From: a virus
DNA length: 35,147 nt
Direction: 5' to 3' (one strand)
Virus record (IMG/VR): IMGVR_UViG_3300046369_000195
Coordinates: 1-35,147 of that record
Shown here: positions 6,758 through 15,894 of the stretch, piece after piece
How the letters are laid out: each line of letters opens with the position of its first letter
Position numbering within the stretch: the first letter of the stretch is position 1
Position numbers and translations under genes: made by a program
Notes under the pieces: generated by a model
The model's database searches: none
Told to the model about the DNA's origin: nothing
The model's input: the letters and a program-made list of their open reading frames with translations, nothing else

Positions 6758-8834
6758 AAAGATGGACGACGATCAATTGGGCAGCATCGTGTCTGGTGAG
6801 ATCACCGACGCGCTCAATCACTTTGACAACGAATACACGACTGACCGCCTCCGCGCCTTGGACATGTATTTGGGTGAACCACTCGGAAACGAGATAGACG
6901 GTCGCTCGACAGTGATTGCGACCGAGGTTGCCGACACCGTCGAGGCCATCATGCCTAATTTGATGCGGGTGTTTACGACAAACGACAAATATGTTCGCTT
7001 TAGCCCGCGCACTGCCGAAGATATGGAATCAGCCGAGCAAGCCTCGGATTACGTTAATTATGTGCTTAACACCCAGAACCCAGGCTATCAAATCCTGCAC
7101 ACGTTTTTCAAGGATGCGCTGTTATTCCGTTTGGGTGTCGTAAAGTTCTTTTACGAGACACGCGAGGAAGTTGACCAGGAAGAATATAGTGGGTTAAGCG
7201 AAGAAGAACTGACGATGCTTTTGAGCGACCCGACTGTCGAGCTTGTGTCTCAGACAGAGACCGTCGTTGAAAGCGTCTACGACGACGAGACCGGCGAGAC
7301 CGAAGACCTGCGCTCCGAGTACGATTTGACTGTACGCATCAAGCGCGAAGAAGGTGACATCAAAATCATCAATATTCCGCCTGAGGAATTTTTGGTTTCT
7401 CGCCACGCGACTTCGCTTGACGACGCAAACTTCATAGCGCACCGCACCAACATGACCGTCTCAGACCTTGTGGCTATGGGCTATGACCGCGACGAGGTCG
7501 AGCAGTTTGCTGGCGAGAATGAGCTGGACACCGACCGCGAGGTCAGCAACAGATTCCAAGACCTTGAATCGTCAATGCCGGTTGATGCGGCAGACCCGAC
7601 ACTGCGGTCTGTGCCTTACTATGAGTGCATTATCAAAATGGACTACGACGGCGACGGCATTGCCGAGCGTCGGCGCGTCTGCGCGATTGGCGCTGAGGGC
7701 AAGCACATCTTGCACAATGAGCCATTCGATCACATCCCATTCGCGTGCGTCTCGCCTATTATGATGCCGCACCGCCTGATTGGGCGCAGCATCTTTGACA
7801 TGACCGAGGACTTGCAGGTCATCAAGTCAACGCTGATGCGCCAGTATCTCGACAGCGTCTACTCATCTACCCTGCCACGCATTGCGGCGGTCGAGGGTCA
7901 GGTGAACCTCGACGATTTGCTTGACGGCTCACCCGGCGGCGTAATTCGGACACGCCAACCGGGCATGATCCAAGCTCTAACCGGCGCATCAGTCGGCAAC
8001 GAAATCCGCCCGCTAATGGATTATTTAGATACAGTAAAAGAGCAAAGAACAGGCATGAGCCGTGCTAGTCAGGGGCTTGACGCTAACAGCCTACAGTCAA
8101 GCACCGCCAGCGCAGTCTCAGCGACCGTGCGCGGCGCTCAGGTTAAGCTGGAATCTTATGCGCGTACAATGGCGGAGACAGGGGTCAAGGCACTCTTTAA
8201 GGGTATTTTGCACTTAGTCCTCAAATTCGATAACAAAGAAAAGATCGTGCGCCTCCGCAATCAGTTTGTGCCGATCAACCCAGCCGAGTGGTCAAGCCAA
8301 TTTGACACCGTTGTGCAGGTTGGCTTAGGCACGACTGACGACGAAACAAAGATCGCCTTCCTGACACAGATAGCATCAAAGCAAGAGCAAATCCTGATGC
8401 AGCTAGGTCAGGACAACCCGCTTGTGACGGCGCAGCAATACGTCAACACCCTGCGCTCAATCACTGAGGTCGGCGGCTTTAAGGATAGCAGCCTGTTCTT
8501 TAACTCGCCTGAGCAAGTCACGCAGTTTATTGAGCAGCAAAAGCAGCAGGCAGCCAATCAGCCGCAGCAGCCGTCACCTGAGCAGCAGCAGATGCAGCAG
8601 CTTATGCAGCTAGAGCAACAGAAGACGCAGGCCGACATCCAGATCGCGCAGCAAAAGGCCGAGGCTGACATTGCGCTGAAGCGCGAAAAGATGCAGGCCG
8701 AGCTTCAGATGGAGCGCGAGAAGATGCAAATGGAATTACAGATGCGCCAGCAGGAGCTACAGGCTGAGGCTGAACTGCGTGTCGCCAAGGCGGTCACCGA
8801 CGCCGAAATATCAACCAACCTACCGAGGGCATAG
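6750..8834 (+). CDS. Portal protein, P22-type
   Basis: Twelve copies should form the ring at the capsid vertex through which DNA enters and leaves. The start MAKKMDDDQLGSIV, then ALDMYLGEP, EGR-like IDGRSTVIATEV and DTVEAIMPNLMRVF are typical of P22-like portals. HEPFDHIPFACVSPI-like and GMSRASQGLDANSLQS segments follow. The last 110 residues are Gln-rich coiled coil ending TNLPRA, which fits the portal barrel. I choose ATG at 6750 with AGGA just upstream, giving 694 residues. A start at 6678 would add a basic leader lacking family resemblance and overlapping another frame. The cognate motor is TerL at 1335. Confidence 0.93.
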   Translation: MAKKMDDDQLGSIVSGEITDALNHFDNEYTTDRLRALDMYLGEPLGNEIDGRSTVIATEVADTVEAIMPNLMRVFTTNDKYVRFSPRTAEDMESAEQASDYVNYVLNTQNPGYQILHTFFKDALLFRLGVVKFFYETREEVDQEEYSGLSEEELTMLLSDPTVELVSQTETVVESVYDDETGETEDLRSEYDLTVRIKREEGDIKIINIPPEEFLVSRHATSLDDANFIAHRTNMTVSDLVAMGYDRDEVEQFAGENELDTDREVSNRFQDLESSMPVDAADPTLRSVPYYECIIKMDYDGDGIAERRRVCAIGAEGKHILHNEPFDHIPFACVSPIMMPHRLIGRSIFDMTEDLQVIKSTLMRQYLDSVYSSTLPRIAAVEGQVNLDDLLDGSPGGVIRTRQPGMIQALTGASVGNEIRPLMDYLDTVKEQRTGMSRASQGLDANSLQSSTASAVSATVRGAQVKLESYARTMAETGVKALFKGILHLVLKFDNKEKIVRLRNQFVPINPAEWSSQFDTVVQVGLGTTDDETKIAFLTQIASKQEQILMQLGQDNPLVTAQQYVNTLRSITEVGGFKDSSLFFNSPEQVTQFIEQQKQQAANQPQQPSPEQQQMQQLMQLEQQKTQADIQIAQQKAEADIALKREKMQAELQMEREKMQMELQMRQQELQAEAELRVAKAVTDAEISTNLPRA

Positions 8835-8836
8835 AG

Positions 8837-9997
8837 ATGGCCAAGCTAAACAAAATCATGCCGCCGCGTAACACAAAAATTCGCGGTCAAGACCACCTAC
8901 TAGCCTACATCACACCAGAAGAAGCGGCGCTTTTGATGGCCAATGGTGGTACTGGCGAAGCTGGCCCTATGGGGATTCCTTCTTACCCAGAGCCGGGTAT
9001 GGGTGGTGACAGCGATGACCGTGATGGGTCAGGCAACTCTGGTGGTGGCGGTTCATCTGGCGGCGGAGGCGGTGGTAGCTCCGATGATGGCGATGGCGGC
9101 GGCGGCGGTGGTGGCGGCGGTATGAATGAAGGCCAAGACAACACTGGCATTGCAGATGCTGCTGGGTATGGCGCACCAAGCGGCCCTTCTGGTGGCGGCG
9201 GCTACGATACAATCGGCAGAGCCGCAGAAAAAGATTATGGCGCTCCAGAACCATCAGCCCAAGATATTGAGGCTGCTAGAGGTTTTGACTTTGGAAGCGA
9301 AGCCTCTGACGCTTTAGCGGCTTCGTTTGGGCAAGGCTTCAACCAGATGGGCGCTGGTCTTGGCTATAATGTTTCTGGGTTAGAGCTTGATAAAGCCTTT
9401 GGTCAACTTGATGAGAGAATGGCAAGGGCTGAAAATTTGCCTGGGTTGCTCGGTGTTATGGCGAATTTAAATTTGTCAAACATAAGGTCAGGCCTCCAAA
9501 AAGGATACGCGCCAGCTTTTGATAAGGCTGGAAATATTCAAGGCGCTTTCGGCCCAGACCCATTTGGTTTTGGCGGGTTGGTTTACAGCGGTAATCCAAT
9601 CGAAGGCAATAAGGCAACAGGTTGGTCTGACGTTGACGGCGGTGACGGATATGACTCTCGCGACCCAGTCAAGCCAGTAGACCCAGAGACCGGCCAATGC
9701 GATGAGGGCTATATGTTCGACGAGGACATGCAGGCCTGCCGCTTAGACACAAGGTCTTCTATGGGCGGTCAGCCAGCGCTGCCGCAGGTTCCGTTTCAGC
9801 CGGGCGGGTATGCACGGATGGGTCTGTTAGATGAGGCTCCAATTAATCTGCCTCAGTTCCAGCAGCGTTACGGCGCGGGTTTCGGCACGCCTTCAGAGTT
9901 TGCTGCGGCTAACACCGCGTTTAGGCAGCAGGGCGCGTATCGTCCAGAATACTTTAAGCGGCCATATCCGACAGACGGATACACATTATTAGGTTAG
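8837..9997 (+). CDS. Gly-rich virion-associated hypothetical protein
   Basis: Of 386 residues, about 50-115 are almost pure Gly/Ser/Asp, the product of GGC/GGT repeats, so this part must be a flexible linker. The first 45 residues (PPRNTKIRGQDHLLAYITPEEAALL) look folded. Near the end GQCDEGYMFDEDMQACR carries two cysteines in a pattern seen in other phage proteins next to portals. The rest is Gln/Pro/Gly rich. No function is known to me. It lies two bases after the portal stop and before the scaffold, so it is probably a minor head or ejected protein. Confidence 0.6.
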   Translation: MAKLNKIMPPRNTKIRGQDHLLAYITPEEAALLMANGGTGEAGPMGIPSYPEPGMGGDSDDRDGSGNSGGGGSSGGGGGGSSDDGDGGGGGGGGGMNEGQDNTGIADAAGYGAPSGPSGGGGYDTIGRAAEKDYGAPEPSAQDIEAARGFDFGSEASDALAASFGQGFNQMGAGLGYNVSGLELDKAFGQLDERMARAENLPGLLGVMANLNLSNIRSGLQKGYAPAFDKAGNIQGAFGPDPFGFGGLVYSGNPIEGNKATGWSDVDGGDGYDSRDPVKPVDPETGQCDEGYMFDEDMQACRLDTRSSMGGQPALPQVPFQPGGYARMGLLDEAPINLPQFQQRYGAGFGTPSEFAAANTAFRQQGAYRPEYFKRPYPTDGYTLLG

Positions 9998-10004
9998 GGA
10001 AAAA

Positions 10005-10289
10005 ATGAACGAAGGTAAGGCGAGGGAAGCGGTGCTGCGGGCTGAGAAGGCTGAGGCACTGCTTAGGAATGAATTGTTAACCGAGGCGTTTGACTATCTG
10101 GAGAGCCAGTTTATTCAGGCTTGGAAGTCAAGCGGCATAGGTGAGGCCGAAGACCGAGAGCGAATTTACCAATTGAGCCAGAACCTTGAAGCCCTAAAGG
10201 GGTATTTTCAAACGGTGATATCGGATGGTAAGATGGCGCAATCGCAAATTGACGAAGTCAAGAGGCGCTCAACTTTTAACAAGAGATAA
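10005..10289 (+). CDS. Small helical protein upstream of scaffold
   Basis: The 94-residue protein is mostly charged helix, including AEALLRNELLTEAFDYLESQF and EDRERIYQLSQNLEALKGYFQ. Proteins of this size and pattern often precede the scaffold in phages of this type. They are annotated only as conserved hypothetical. GGGA is a clear ribosome site five bases before ATG. A role as a head assembly factor is a guess from position. Confidence 0.65.
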   Translation: MNEGKAREAVLRAEKAEALLRNELLTEAFDYLESQFIQAWKSSGIGEAEDRERIYQLSQNLEALKGYFQTVISDGKMAQSQIDEVKRRSTFNKR

Positions 10290-10301
10290 GGTAGAAAAAT
10301 T

Positions 10302-11327
10302 ATGGTCGACAATCCTAATGGAACCGACGCAATTTCAATGACTGATGCAATTAGCCTTCTGAACACTCCCACTGAGGACACCGTTACAGATGAGCGAAAT
10401 GAGGCTGAAGACCAGCCTCAACAGCCCGAAGCCGAGGCGCAAGTCCCATCCGAAGATCAGGCGCAGGATGCCCCCGAAGATGACGACTATGACGATGAGG
10501 TTGATGACGGCGAAGATGCCTATGATGACGATGATGACGACGAGGAAGTCGACGAGGAACCCGCTGAAAAGCTGTACACCGTAAAGGTGGATGGCAAAGA
10601 GGTGGAAGTTAACCTCGAAGAAGCCCTCAAGGGTTACCAACGTCAGGAGGCATTTACTAAGCGATCAATGGAACTGGCCGAGCAACGCAAGGCATTTGCT
10701 GCTGAGGCAGCCGAAACAAAACAGCTCCGAGACGCTTACGCGCAGCAACTTGAGTTACTGCAAGCCCAACTCCAGCAGACAAACCTCACTGAGGAACCTG
10801 ACTGGACAGCCTTGAAAAACGAGGGCTATTCGACTGACGACATTTTCTTTGCCAAGACCGAGTGGGACAAGCAACAAAAGCAGGCCTACCAAGTCGCAGC
10901 AGAGCGTCAGAAAATTGCCCAACAGCAGGCACAGGAGCAGGAGGCGCAATTAAAGCAGCACCTTCAAAACCAACGTGTCGAAATGCTTGAGCGCATACCT
11001 GAGTGGCGTAATGACGAGACCCGCGAGTTTGAGCGGAAGGAAGTCATTAAGTACGCCCAGAAGCGTGTCGGGTTTAGCGAGGAAGAAATCTCATCGGCGT
11101 CAGATGCACGCGCGATTGAGCTTTTGTACAAAGCGTGGAAGTGGGACAATCTAATGGAAAAGAAACCTACAACCAAAAAGCGCACTCGCCAAGCACCGAA
11201 GATGGCCAAGGCAGGGCAACCGGCAACCAAGCGCGAAGTTGCTAATCGTTCAAAGCGGAAGGCGCGTGAACAGTTTGAAAAGGCTGGCACCGTTGACGCT
11301 GCTGTACAACTTTTGATGGGTAGATAA
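10302..11327 (+). CDS. Capsid scaffolding protein (putative)
   Basis: The 341 residues have the composition of phage scaffolds. The N-terminus is very acidic (about 30-95 rich in Asp/Glu), followed by the common scaffold segment LYTVKVDGKEVEVNLEEALKG and a long Gln/Ala coiled coil (about 120-215). A basic C-terminus (KKPTTKKRTRQAPK) probably contacts the capsid protein, as in P22. The end EKAGTVDAAVQLLMGR is also usual. It lies directly before the major capsid gene, the classic order. It should guide procapsid assembly and then leave or be degraded. No protease domain is visible. Confidence 0.85.
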   Translation: MVDNPNGTDAISMTDAISLLNTPTEDTVTDERNEAEDQPQQPEAEAQVPSEDQAQDAPEDDDYDDEVDDGEDAYDDDDDDEEVDEEPAEKLYTVKVDGKEVEVNLEEALKGYQRQEAFTKRSMELAEQRKAFAAEAAETKQLRDAYAQQLELLQAQLQQTNLTEEPDWTALKNEGYSTDDIFFAKTEWDKQQKQAYQVAAERQKIAQQQAQEQEAQLKQHLQNQRVEMLERIPEWRNDETREFERKEVIKYAQKRVGFSEEEISSASDARAIELLYKAWKWDNLMEKKPTTKKRTRQAPKMAKAGQPATKREVANRSKRKAREQFEKAGTVDAAVQLLMGR

Positions 11328-11344
11328 CCCGAAGGAACAAAACA

Positions 11345-12295
11345 ATGGCCGTGTTCACAACACAAAACGCAGTGGGTGAAAAAGAACAGCTCGCTGACAT
11401 CATCTACCGGATTGATCCGGCAGAAACTCCAATTTTTTCCAATGTGAAAAAAGAAACCTCAAACGGCATTTTCGTCGAATGGCAAGTTCAGGAGCTGACC
11501 GCCGCGTCTGCTACTAACTATCATAACGAAGGTGCAACCACATCTACTGCTGCGGCGACACCAACTTCACGGATCGGTAACTACCACCAGATCTCAAAGA
11601 AGGTATTTGCTACATCCGGGACCCTGGATGCGGTCGATTCCGCCGGGCGTGAGCGGGAACACAATTACCAGAAGGTCTTGAAGGCCCTGGAATTGCGCCG
11701 GGACATCGAAAAAGCAATCGGTGACACAGACGTAGCACGTTCTGGAACAGACCCACGCAAGTCAGCGTCTTTGACTTGCTGGATCACAAACGGCTCAGTC
11801 GGTGCGACTGCCGGTGCCTTCGCCACAGGCGACGGAACTGACACAATCACTGGTGGAGACGACCGGGCGTTAACACTTGCACTCATCGAAGATGGCATGC
11901 AGGACGCCTGGACAGACGGTGGCTCACCTGAGCTGATGATTGCCTCGGCCACAAACCGCGCCAATTTTTCGGACCTGTCAGCCTCTGGAAACTTGGTCAG
12001 TAACGACGTGAATATGACTGCCGCTAAGGAGGTCAGCTACGTCGGGTCTACCAGTGTTTTCTTGACCGACTTCGGTACTGTGCAAGCTGTTCCATCTCGG
12101 TTCCTTGGAAACGACCGCGTGTTCTTGATTGATCCAAACTTTGTTTCAATCTGCACACTCAACGGACGTAACTTCCTTGAGCAGGAGTTGAGTCAGGACG
12201 GAGATGCAAAAACTTCGCATCTTCTCTGTGAATGGTCTTTGAAGCCTACCGCGCCTAAGGCGCACGCAATGATTATGGACTTGAACGGTTCATAG
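11345..12295 (+). CDS. Major capsid protein, SU10/DUF5309 type
   Basis: The 316-residue protein matches the SU10-like HK97-fold capsid family. Signature parts are EQLADIIYRIDPAETPIFSNVKK, NYHNEGATTSTA, RIGNYHQISKKVFATSGT and KALELRRDIEKAIG, with the C-terminal segment RVFLIDPNFV. It should build the icosahedral shell. Length is normal for the family, and no extra decoration domain is seen. AAGGAAC precedes the ATG. A strong terminator-like hairpin follows after eight bases, which would let this gene be read more than those downstream. Confidence 0.94.
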   Translation: MAVFTTQNAVGEKEQLADIIYRIDPAETPIFSNVKKETSNGIFVEWQVQELTAASATNYHNEGATTSTAAATPTSRIGNYHQISKKVFATSGTLDAVDSAGREREHNYQKVLKALELRRDIEKAIGDTDVARSGTDPRKSASLTCWITNGSVGATAGAFATGDGTDTITGGDDRALTLALIEDGMQDAWTDGGSPELMIASATNRANFSDLSASGNLVSNDVNMTAAKEVSYVGSTSVFLTDFGTVQAVPSRFLGNDRVFLIDPNFVSICTLNGRNFLEQELSQDGDAKTSHLLCEWSLKPTAPKAHAMIMDLNGS

Positions 12296-12302
12296 TAACT
12301 CT

Positions 12303-12331
12303 GAGGGGGCAGGCAACTGCCCCCTCTATTT
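12303..12331 (+). terminator. Intrinsic terminator after the capsid gene
   Basis: A perfect ten-pair stem GAGGGGGCAG/CTGCCCCCTC closes a GCAA tetraloop of the stable GNRA type and is followed by TATTT. The T-run is short, so it may be leaky. The next gene continues in the same direction after 16 bases with no obvious promoter, so partial read-through seems required. Confidence 0.8.
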
Positions 12332-12346
12332 CATAAGGGAAAAGGC

Positions 12347-12667
12347 ATGAAGCGAGTTTTATACACAGACCCTCACACCGCCAAAGAGGTGGTTATGGAT
12401 CAACGCTCTGATGGCACAGACATCATTGAGACGACCCAGAGGTTCGACACGTTGATTAAGATCAACAAGCAGATGAACAACGACTATCGCGCCAACGCTA
12501 CGGTAAACACGCAGCGTCATATACAGCATGTGGCGGAAATACCAAATGTCGTGTATAATCACCTGCTAGAGACACTAGGCCCGCCTGCCCAAAACCCAAA
12601 GGGCTGGAAGGCTTGGTTGAACAATAGTGAGAACCGAGACTTCAGGACAGGCGGCGGTAACGTATAA
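12347..12667 (+). CDS. Conserved phage head-region protein
   Basis: The 106 residues contain RHIQHVAEIPNVVYNHLLETLGPP and end WKAWLNNSENRDFRTGGGNV. The segments H-A-x-IP-x-V and LN-x-x-x-NRxFRT are recurrent in small proteins between capsid and adaptor genes of marine podovirus-like phages. The function is unknown, and head completion is only a guess. AGGGAAAAGG before ATG is a good ribosome site. Its TAA overlaps the next ATG (TAATG). Confidence 0.75.
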   Translation: MKRVLYTDPHTAKEVVMDQRSDGTDIIETTQRFDTLIKINKQMNNDYRANATVNTQRHIQHVAEIPNVVYNHLLETLGPPAQNPKGWKAWLNNSENRDFRTGGGNV

Positions 12668-13311
12668 TGGCAATTGCGACCTACACAGATTTGCAGGCAT
12701 CCATAGCTAATTTTCTGGCTCGGTCTGACCTGACCGCACAAATCCCAGACTTTATTGCGCTGGCCGAGGCTACTATGAGCCGAGAGCTGGAGACACGCAG
12801 TCAGGAAAAAAGGGCGATTGCAAGCACTGTGTCGGGCAATGAATATCTGAGCTTACCAACTGACCTAAGAGAGGTCAGAGAGGTAAAGCTAAACACATCA
12901 CCGCTGACCGTGCTGAGATACTACAGCCCTGTCGCGCTGGACGAGCAGTACGCATCAGAGGGCGGCGGCAAGCCGAAGGGCTACAGCATTGTGGGCGACG
13001 AGATAAAGTTACGGCCAGTGCCTGACGCCACCTACGAGATGGAAATCGTCTACATAGGTTCTATCGAGGCTTTGTCTGCATCAAACCTCACAAACACAAT
13101 CTTGAGCCGGTCACCCGACGCTTATCTTTATGGCTCCCTTGCTGAGGCTTACGCCTACCTGCTTGATGAGACTAGGGCGTCTCAGTATATGGCTCGATTT
13201 GACAAGGCTCTGGCACAGATCAAGGTGGACAATCAGCGCGCCCATTACGGAACTGGTAGCCTCCAAATCAGTAGTATTTATCAACGCCAATCGCAAGCTG
13301 CGGGGACTTAA
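12667..13311 (+). CDS. Head-tail adaptor protein (T7 gp11/SU10 adaptor-like)
   Basis: The 214-residue protein starts MAIATYTDLQASIANFLARSD and continues IPDFIALAEATMSREL, YLSLPTDLREVREVKL and IKLRPVPDATYEMEIVYI. These are hallmarks of the phage adaptor family that docks under the portal and holds the tail hub. The C-terminal helices (YLYGSLAEAYAYLLDETR) match as well. Order capsid, small protein, adaptor is typical. It is coupled to the upstream gene by a one-base overlap. Confidence 0.87.
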   Translation: MAIATYTDLQASIANFLARSDLTAQIPDFIALAEATMSRELETRSQEKRAIASTVSGNEYLSLPTDLREVREVKLNTSPLTVLRYYSPVALDEQYASEGGGKPKGYSIVGDEIKLRPVPDATYEMEIVYIGSIEALSASNLTNTILSRSPDAYLYGSLAEAYAYLLDETRASQYMARFDKALAQIKVDNQRAHYGTGSLQISSIYQRQSQAAGT

Positions 13312-13314
13312 ATT

Positions 13315-13701
13315 ATGAGTGCAATGTCAGATTACCTTGAGAATGAAATTCTCGACCATATCCTTGGAACCGGCGCATACACTATGCCGTCTACTGTTTA
13401 CGTTGGGCTGGCCACTGCGTCTTTCAATGACGACAACAGTGGCACGGAGCTAACCGGCAATAACTATGCGCGTGTGAGTGCAGCGTTTACTGCCGCAGCG
13501 TCTGGTACAACCTCAAACAGCGCGGCGATTGAGTTTAACGCGGCGACTGGCTCTTGGGGTTTGGTTTCGCATTTTGGAATCTTTGATGCGGCTAGTGCTG
13601 GCAACCTGCTAATTCACGGCGCATTTACCACTGCCAAAACAATCGCGTCAGGCGACATCTTGAAAATACCGACAGGTGACTTAGACATCACCGCAGCTTA
13701 A
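13315..13701 (+). CDS. Small beta-rich virion protein (tail or decoration)
   Basis: The 128 residues match a recurrent phage pattern: short helix at the start, VYVGLATASFNDD, NNYARVSAAFTAA, AIEFNAATGSWGLVSHFGIFDA, then GNLLIHGAFTTAKTIASGDILKI. It is often annotated as a tail-fibre-like or head-fibre-like protein. The beta content and small size fit a surface protein or tail attachment piece. The exact role cannot be fixed from sequence. The next gene, with tandem beta repeats, may be its partner. Confidence 0.72.
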   Translation: MSAMSDYLENEILDHILGTGAYTMPSTVYVGLATASFNDDNSGTELTGNNYARVSAAFTAAASGTTSNSAAIEFNAATGSWGLVSHFGIFDAASAGNLLIHGAFTTAKTIASGDILKIPTGDLDITAA

Positions 13702-13711
13702 AGGCGGTACG

Positions 13712-14443
13712 ATGGCAACTAACACCCCACAGCTTGAACAGTTAACTGGCAGCATTGACGCGCTGCCAGCGTCTCTGGACAGCCTTGACGCCCTGCCTTG
13801 GTGTAACCCTACGCTTGAGCAGCTAGACGCGTGGGGTACGTTAGAGCAGCTAGACAATTTTGGCTACACGCTCGACCAGTTAGACAATGGCGACAGGCTT
13901 TGCGTTCTTGTCACTGGCGGTTCCGCGTCAGTAGCTATCAACGCTACCGGCGCTGTGCTATTTGCTATTGAGTTTGATGGAGCCGCAACGATTGCTGCAT
14001 CAGCCACGGCTACACCTCAGCGCGTTCAGCATTTTGATGGCGCGGCGTCTGTCGCCGTCACATCTACCGGCACGGCAAACCGCATACAGAGCGTGTCAGC
14101 CTCAGTCACTGGTGCTGCCGGTGTTACGGCTAACGCAATCTTTATTGCATCATACGGCGGAGCTGCGGGGATTGCGTTTAATGCGACGGCTCAGGCGTTT
14201 GTTGTTCTTAGGGTTGACGGTCAAGCCACCGCAGCAGTAACAACAACCTCAGCGCCTGTCGGCACGTTTGTAATGTCGGGGTCGGCAAATGTCGCCGTGA
14301 GTGGTACAATCGCGGGCGAGATATTAGGCGAGGCTTGGGTAGACGAGGCAGATACGGCGGCGACGTGGACTGATACTACAGACACACCGGCTATCTGGTC
14401 GACCGTAACGTCTGGCGCAACAGGAGTTTGGTTAAGTCAATGA
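13712..14443 (+). CDS. Tandem-repeat surface protein with LEQLD/DALPASLDS motifs
   Basis: Two repeat systems are visible in 243 residues. Residues 7-60 hold four LEQLD-like units around GSIDALPASLDSLDALP. Residues 67-206 hold seven units of about 20 residues, each of the form G-x-A-x-[VI]-A-x-x-A-T-A, likely stacked beta strands or a thin solenoid. The last 35 residues are acidic with Trp (EAWVDEADTAATWTD). The same GS[IL]DALPASLDS motif is found in the next protein. No enzymatic motif is present. A decoration protein or spacer linking head and tail hub is plausible. Confidence 0.65.
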   Translation: MATNTPQLEQLTGSIDALPASLDSLDALPWCNPTLEQLDAWGTLEQLDNFGYTLDQLDNGDRLCVLVTGGSASVAINATGAVLFAIEFDGAATIAASATATPQRVQHFDGAASVAVTSTGTANRIQSVSASVTGAAGVTANAIFIASYGGAAGIAFNATAQAFVVLRVDGQATAAVTTTSAPVGTFVMSGSANVAVSGTIAGEILGEAWVDEADTAATWTDTTDTPAIWSTVTSGATGVWLSQ

Positions 14444-15894
14444 TTACTTTTGGTGAGTGGCTACCAGATCAGCCAGATTACTTAAATGCTGGTGTTATCG
14501 ACGCGCATAATGTGGTGCCTGCCTACAATGGCTATCGCAGCCTAGGTGAGTTTGTGGCTTACTCTGACAGCGCGGATAGCACTATTTTAAATGTTTTTTC
14601 AGCTAAAAACTCATCTGGCGGCGTCCGTCTTTTTGCCGGTGACAGCAGCAAGCTGTATCTATTTAACCAAGTAGGCTCAACCCTTGATGACGTTAGTGCG
14701 GCTGGCGGGTATTCACTGCTCTCATCTGAGCGTTGGCGTTTTGTTAAATTTGGCGAAGAAGTTATCGCTGCTGGCGGCATTGGTGAAAGCCTGCAAAAGT
14801 TCAACGTATCCACTGACAGCGCATTTAGTGTCTTGTCAGCCAGCGCACCAAAGGGCGACTTCATTGCTGTTGTTCGTGACTTTGTTTGGGTTGCCAATCT
14901 GGACACAGGCTCTGGCCGCGTACCGTATCGGTGTTACTGGTCTGGATTTAACGACACAACGTCTTGGACGGCTGGCACAGATCAGTCTGATTTTCAGGAC
15001 ATTCCTGACGCTGGTGCGATTACCGGATTGGTAGGGGGCGAGTATGCTACCATACTTATGGAGCGAGCTATCGTTCGCGCCACATACACAGGCCCACCGC
15101 TAATCTGGCAGTTCGATAAAGTCGAGACTGCTCGCGGCTGTCAGGTGGCTGGCTCTGTTTGTAATATTGGGCATACGGTGTTCTATTTGTCAGACGACGG
15201 TTTTTATTCTTTTGACGGCTCGCGCTCACAACCAATTGGCGCTGAAAAGATAAACCGCTGGTTCTTTGATGATTTTAACTTTGGTTACAAAGACAAGATG
15301 ACGTCAGTGGTTGATCCGCAAAACCAGTTAGCTATTTGGTCATATGTCAGTAACAGCGCAATCGACAGTACGCCCGATCGTCTGCTTATTTACAACTATG
15401 CTTTAAACAGGTGGTCATACGCGACAGTTCGTGCAGACCTTGTGGCACCGTTCTTCACCGCCGCCTACACGCTAGAGAATCTAGACCAAATTTCCGGCTC
15501 CCTTGATGCCTTGCCAGCTTCACTTGATAGCGCTTTGTATAAGGGCGGTCAGTATTTGTTTGGCGGTGCGCTTGGTGATAAGATTCATTCGTTTTCTGGA
15601 GACCCGCTAGAAGGCACGGTTATCACTGGCGAGACAGGCATTGCCACAGGAAACCATACGATTGTGACAAGAGCCTATCCTTACCACGAGGATGGCAGTG
15701 TTACGGTAGCTATAGGGCTTAGGGGCAAACACACAGACACGGTGGCATATACGGCGGCTGGCAGCGTTAACGACGCTGGGTTTGTGCCGTTTAGGGCGCA
15801 AGACCGTTATCACAGGGCTAAAATGGTTTTAACTGGTCAATGGTCATACGCGCAAGGGCTGGATATTGAGGCCAAGAAGGTTGGCAGGCGATGA
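14440..15894 (+). CDS. Tail hub/nozzle protein, P22 gp10-like
   Basis: The roughly 484-residue protein resembles the P22 gp10 stabilisation or nozzle family, a beta-propeller that plugs DNA below the adaptor. Typical parts are FGEWLPDQPDYLNAGVIDAHNVVP, VRLFAGDSSKLYLFN, VWVANLDTGSG and FYLSDDGFYSFDGSRSQPIGAEKINRWFF. GSLDALPASLDSAL (about 353-366) recurs from the preceding gene and forms an insert in the propeller. A TTG at 14428 is possible, but ATG at 14440 overlaps the previous TGA (ATGA) and gives the family start. It should contact the adaptor and the fibres. Confidence 0.85.
   Translation: MITFGEWLPDQPDYLNAGVIDAHNVVPAYNGYRSLGEFVAYSDSADSTILNVFSAKNSSGGVRLFAGDSSKLYLFNQVGSTLDDVSAAGGYSLLSSERWRFVKFGEEVIAAGGIGESLQKFNVSTDSAFSVLSASAPKGDFIAVVRDFVWVANLDTGSGRVPYRCYWSGFNDTTSWTAGTDQSDFQDIPDAGAITGLVGGEYATILMERAIVRATYTGPPLIWQFDKVETARGCQVAGSVCNIGHTVFYLSDDGFYSFDGSRSQPIGAEKINRWFFDDFNFGYKDKMTSVVDPQNQLAIWSYVSNSAIDSTPDRLLIYNYALNRWSYATVRADLVAPFFTAAYTLENLDQISGSLDALPASLDSALYKGGQYLFGGALGDKIHSFSGDPLEGTVITGETGIATGNHTIVTRAYPYHEDGSVTVAIGLRGKHTDTVAYTAAGSVNDAGFVPFRAQDRYHRAKMVLTGQWSYAQGLDIEAKKVGRR

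Noticed and set aside
9030-9122. CRISPR-like or satellite repeat in the GGC/GGT tract
   Set aside because: There are no spaced identical repeats; it is a low-complexity coding stretch for a Gly/Ser/Asp linker.
8967-9254. Leftward His/Arg-rich frame opposite the Gly-rich gene
   Set aside because: It arises from GGT/GGC repeats read on the other strand.
10335-10640. Leftward hydrophobic frame opposite the scaffold gene
   Set aside because: It is the mirror of acidic codons in the scaffold (GAT/GAC reads as ATC/GTC); a shadow only.
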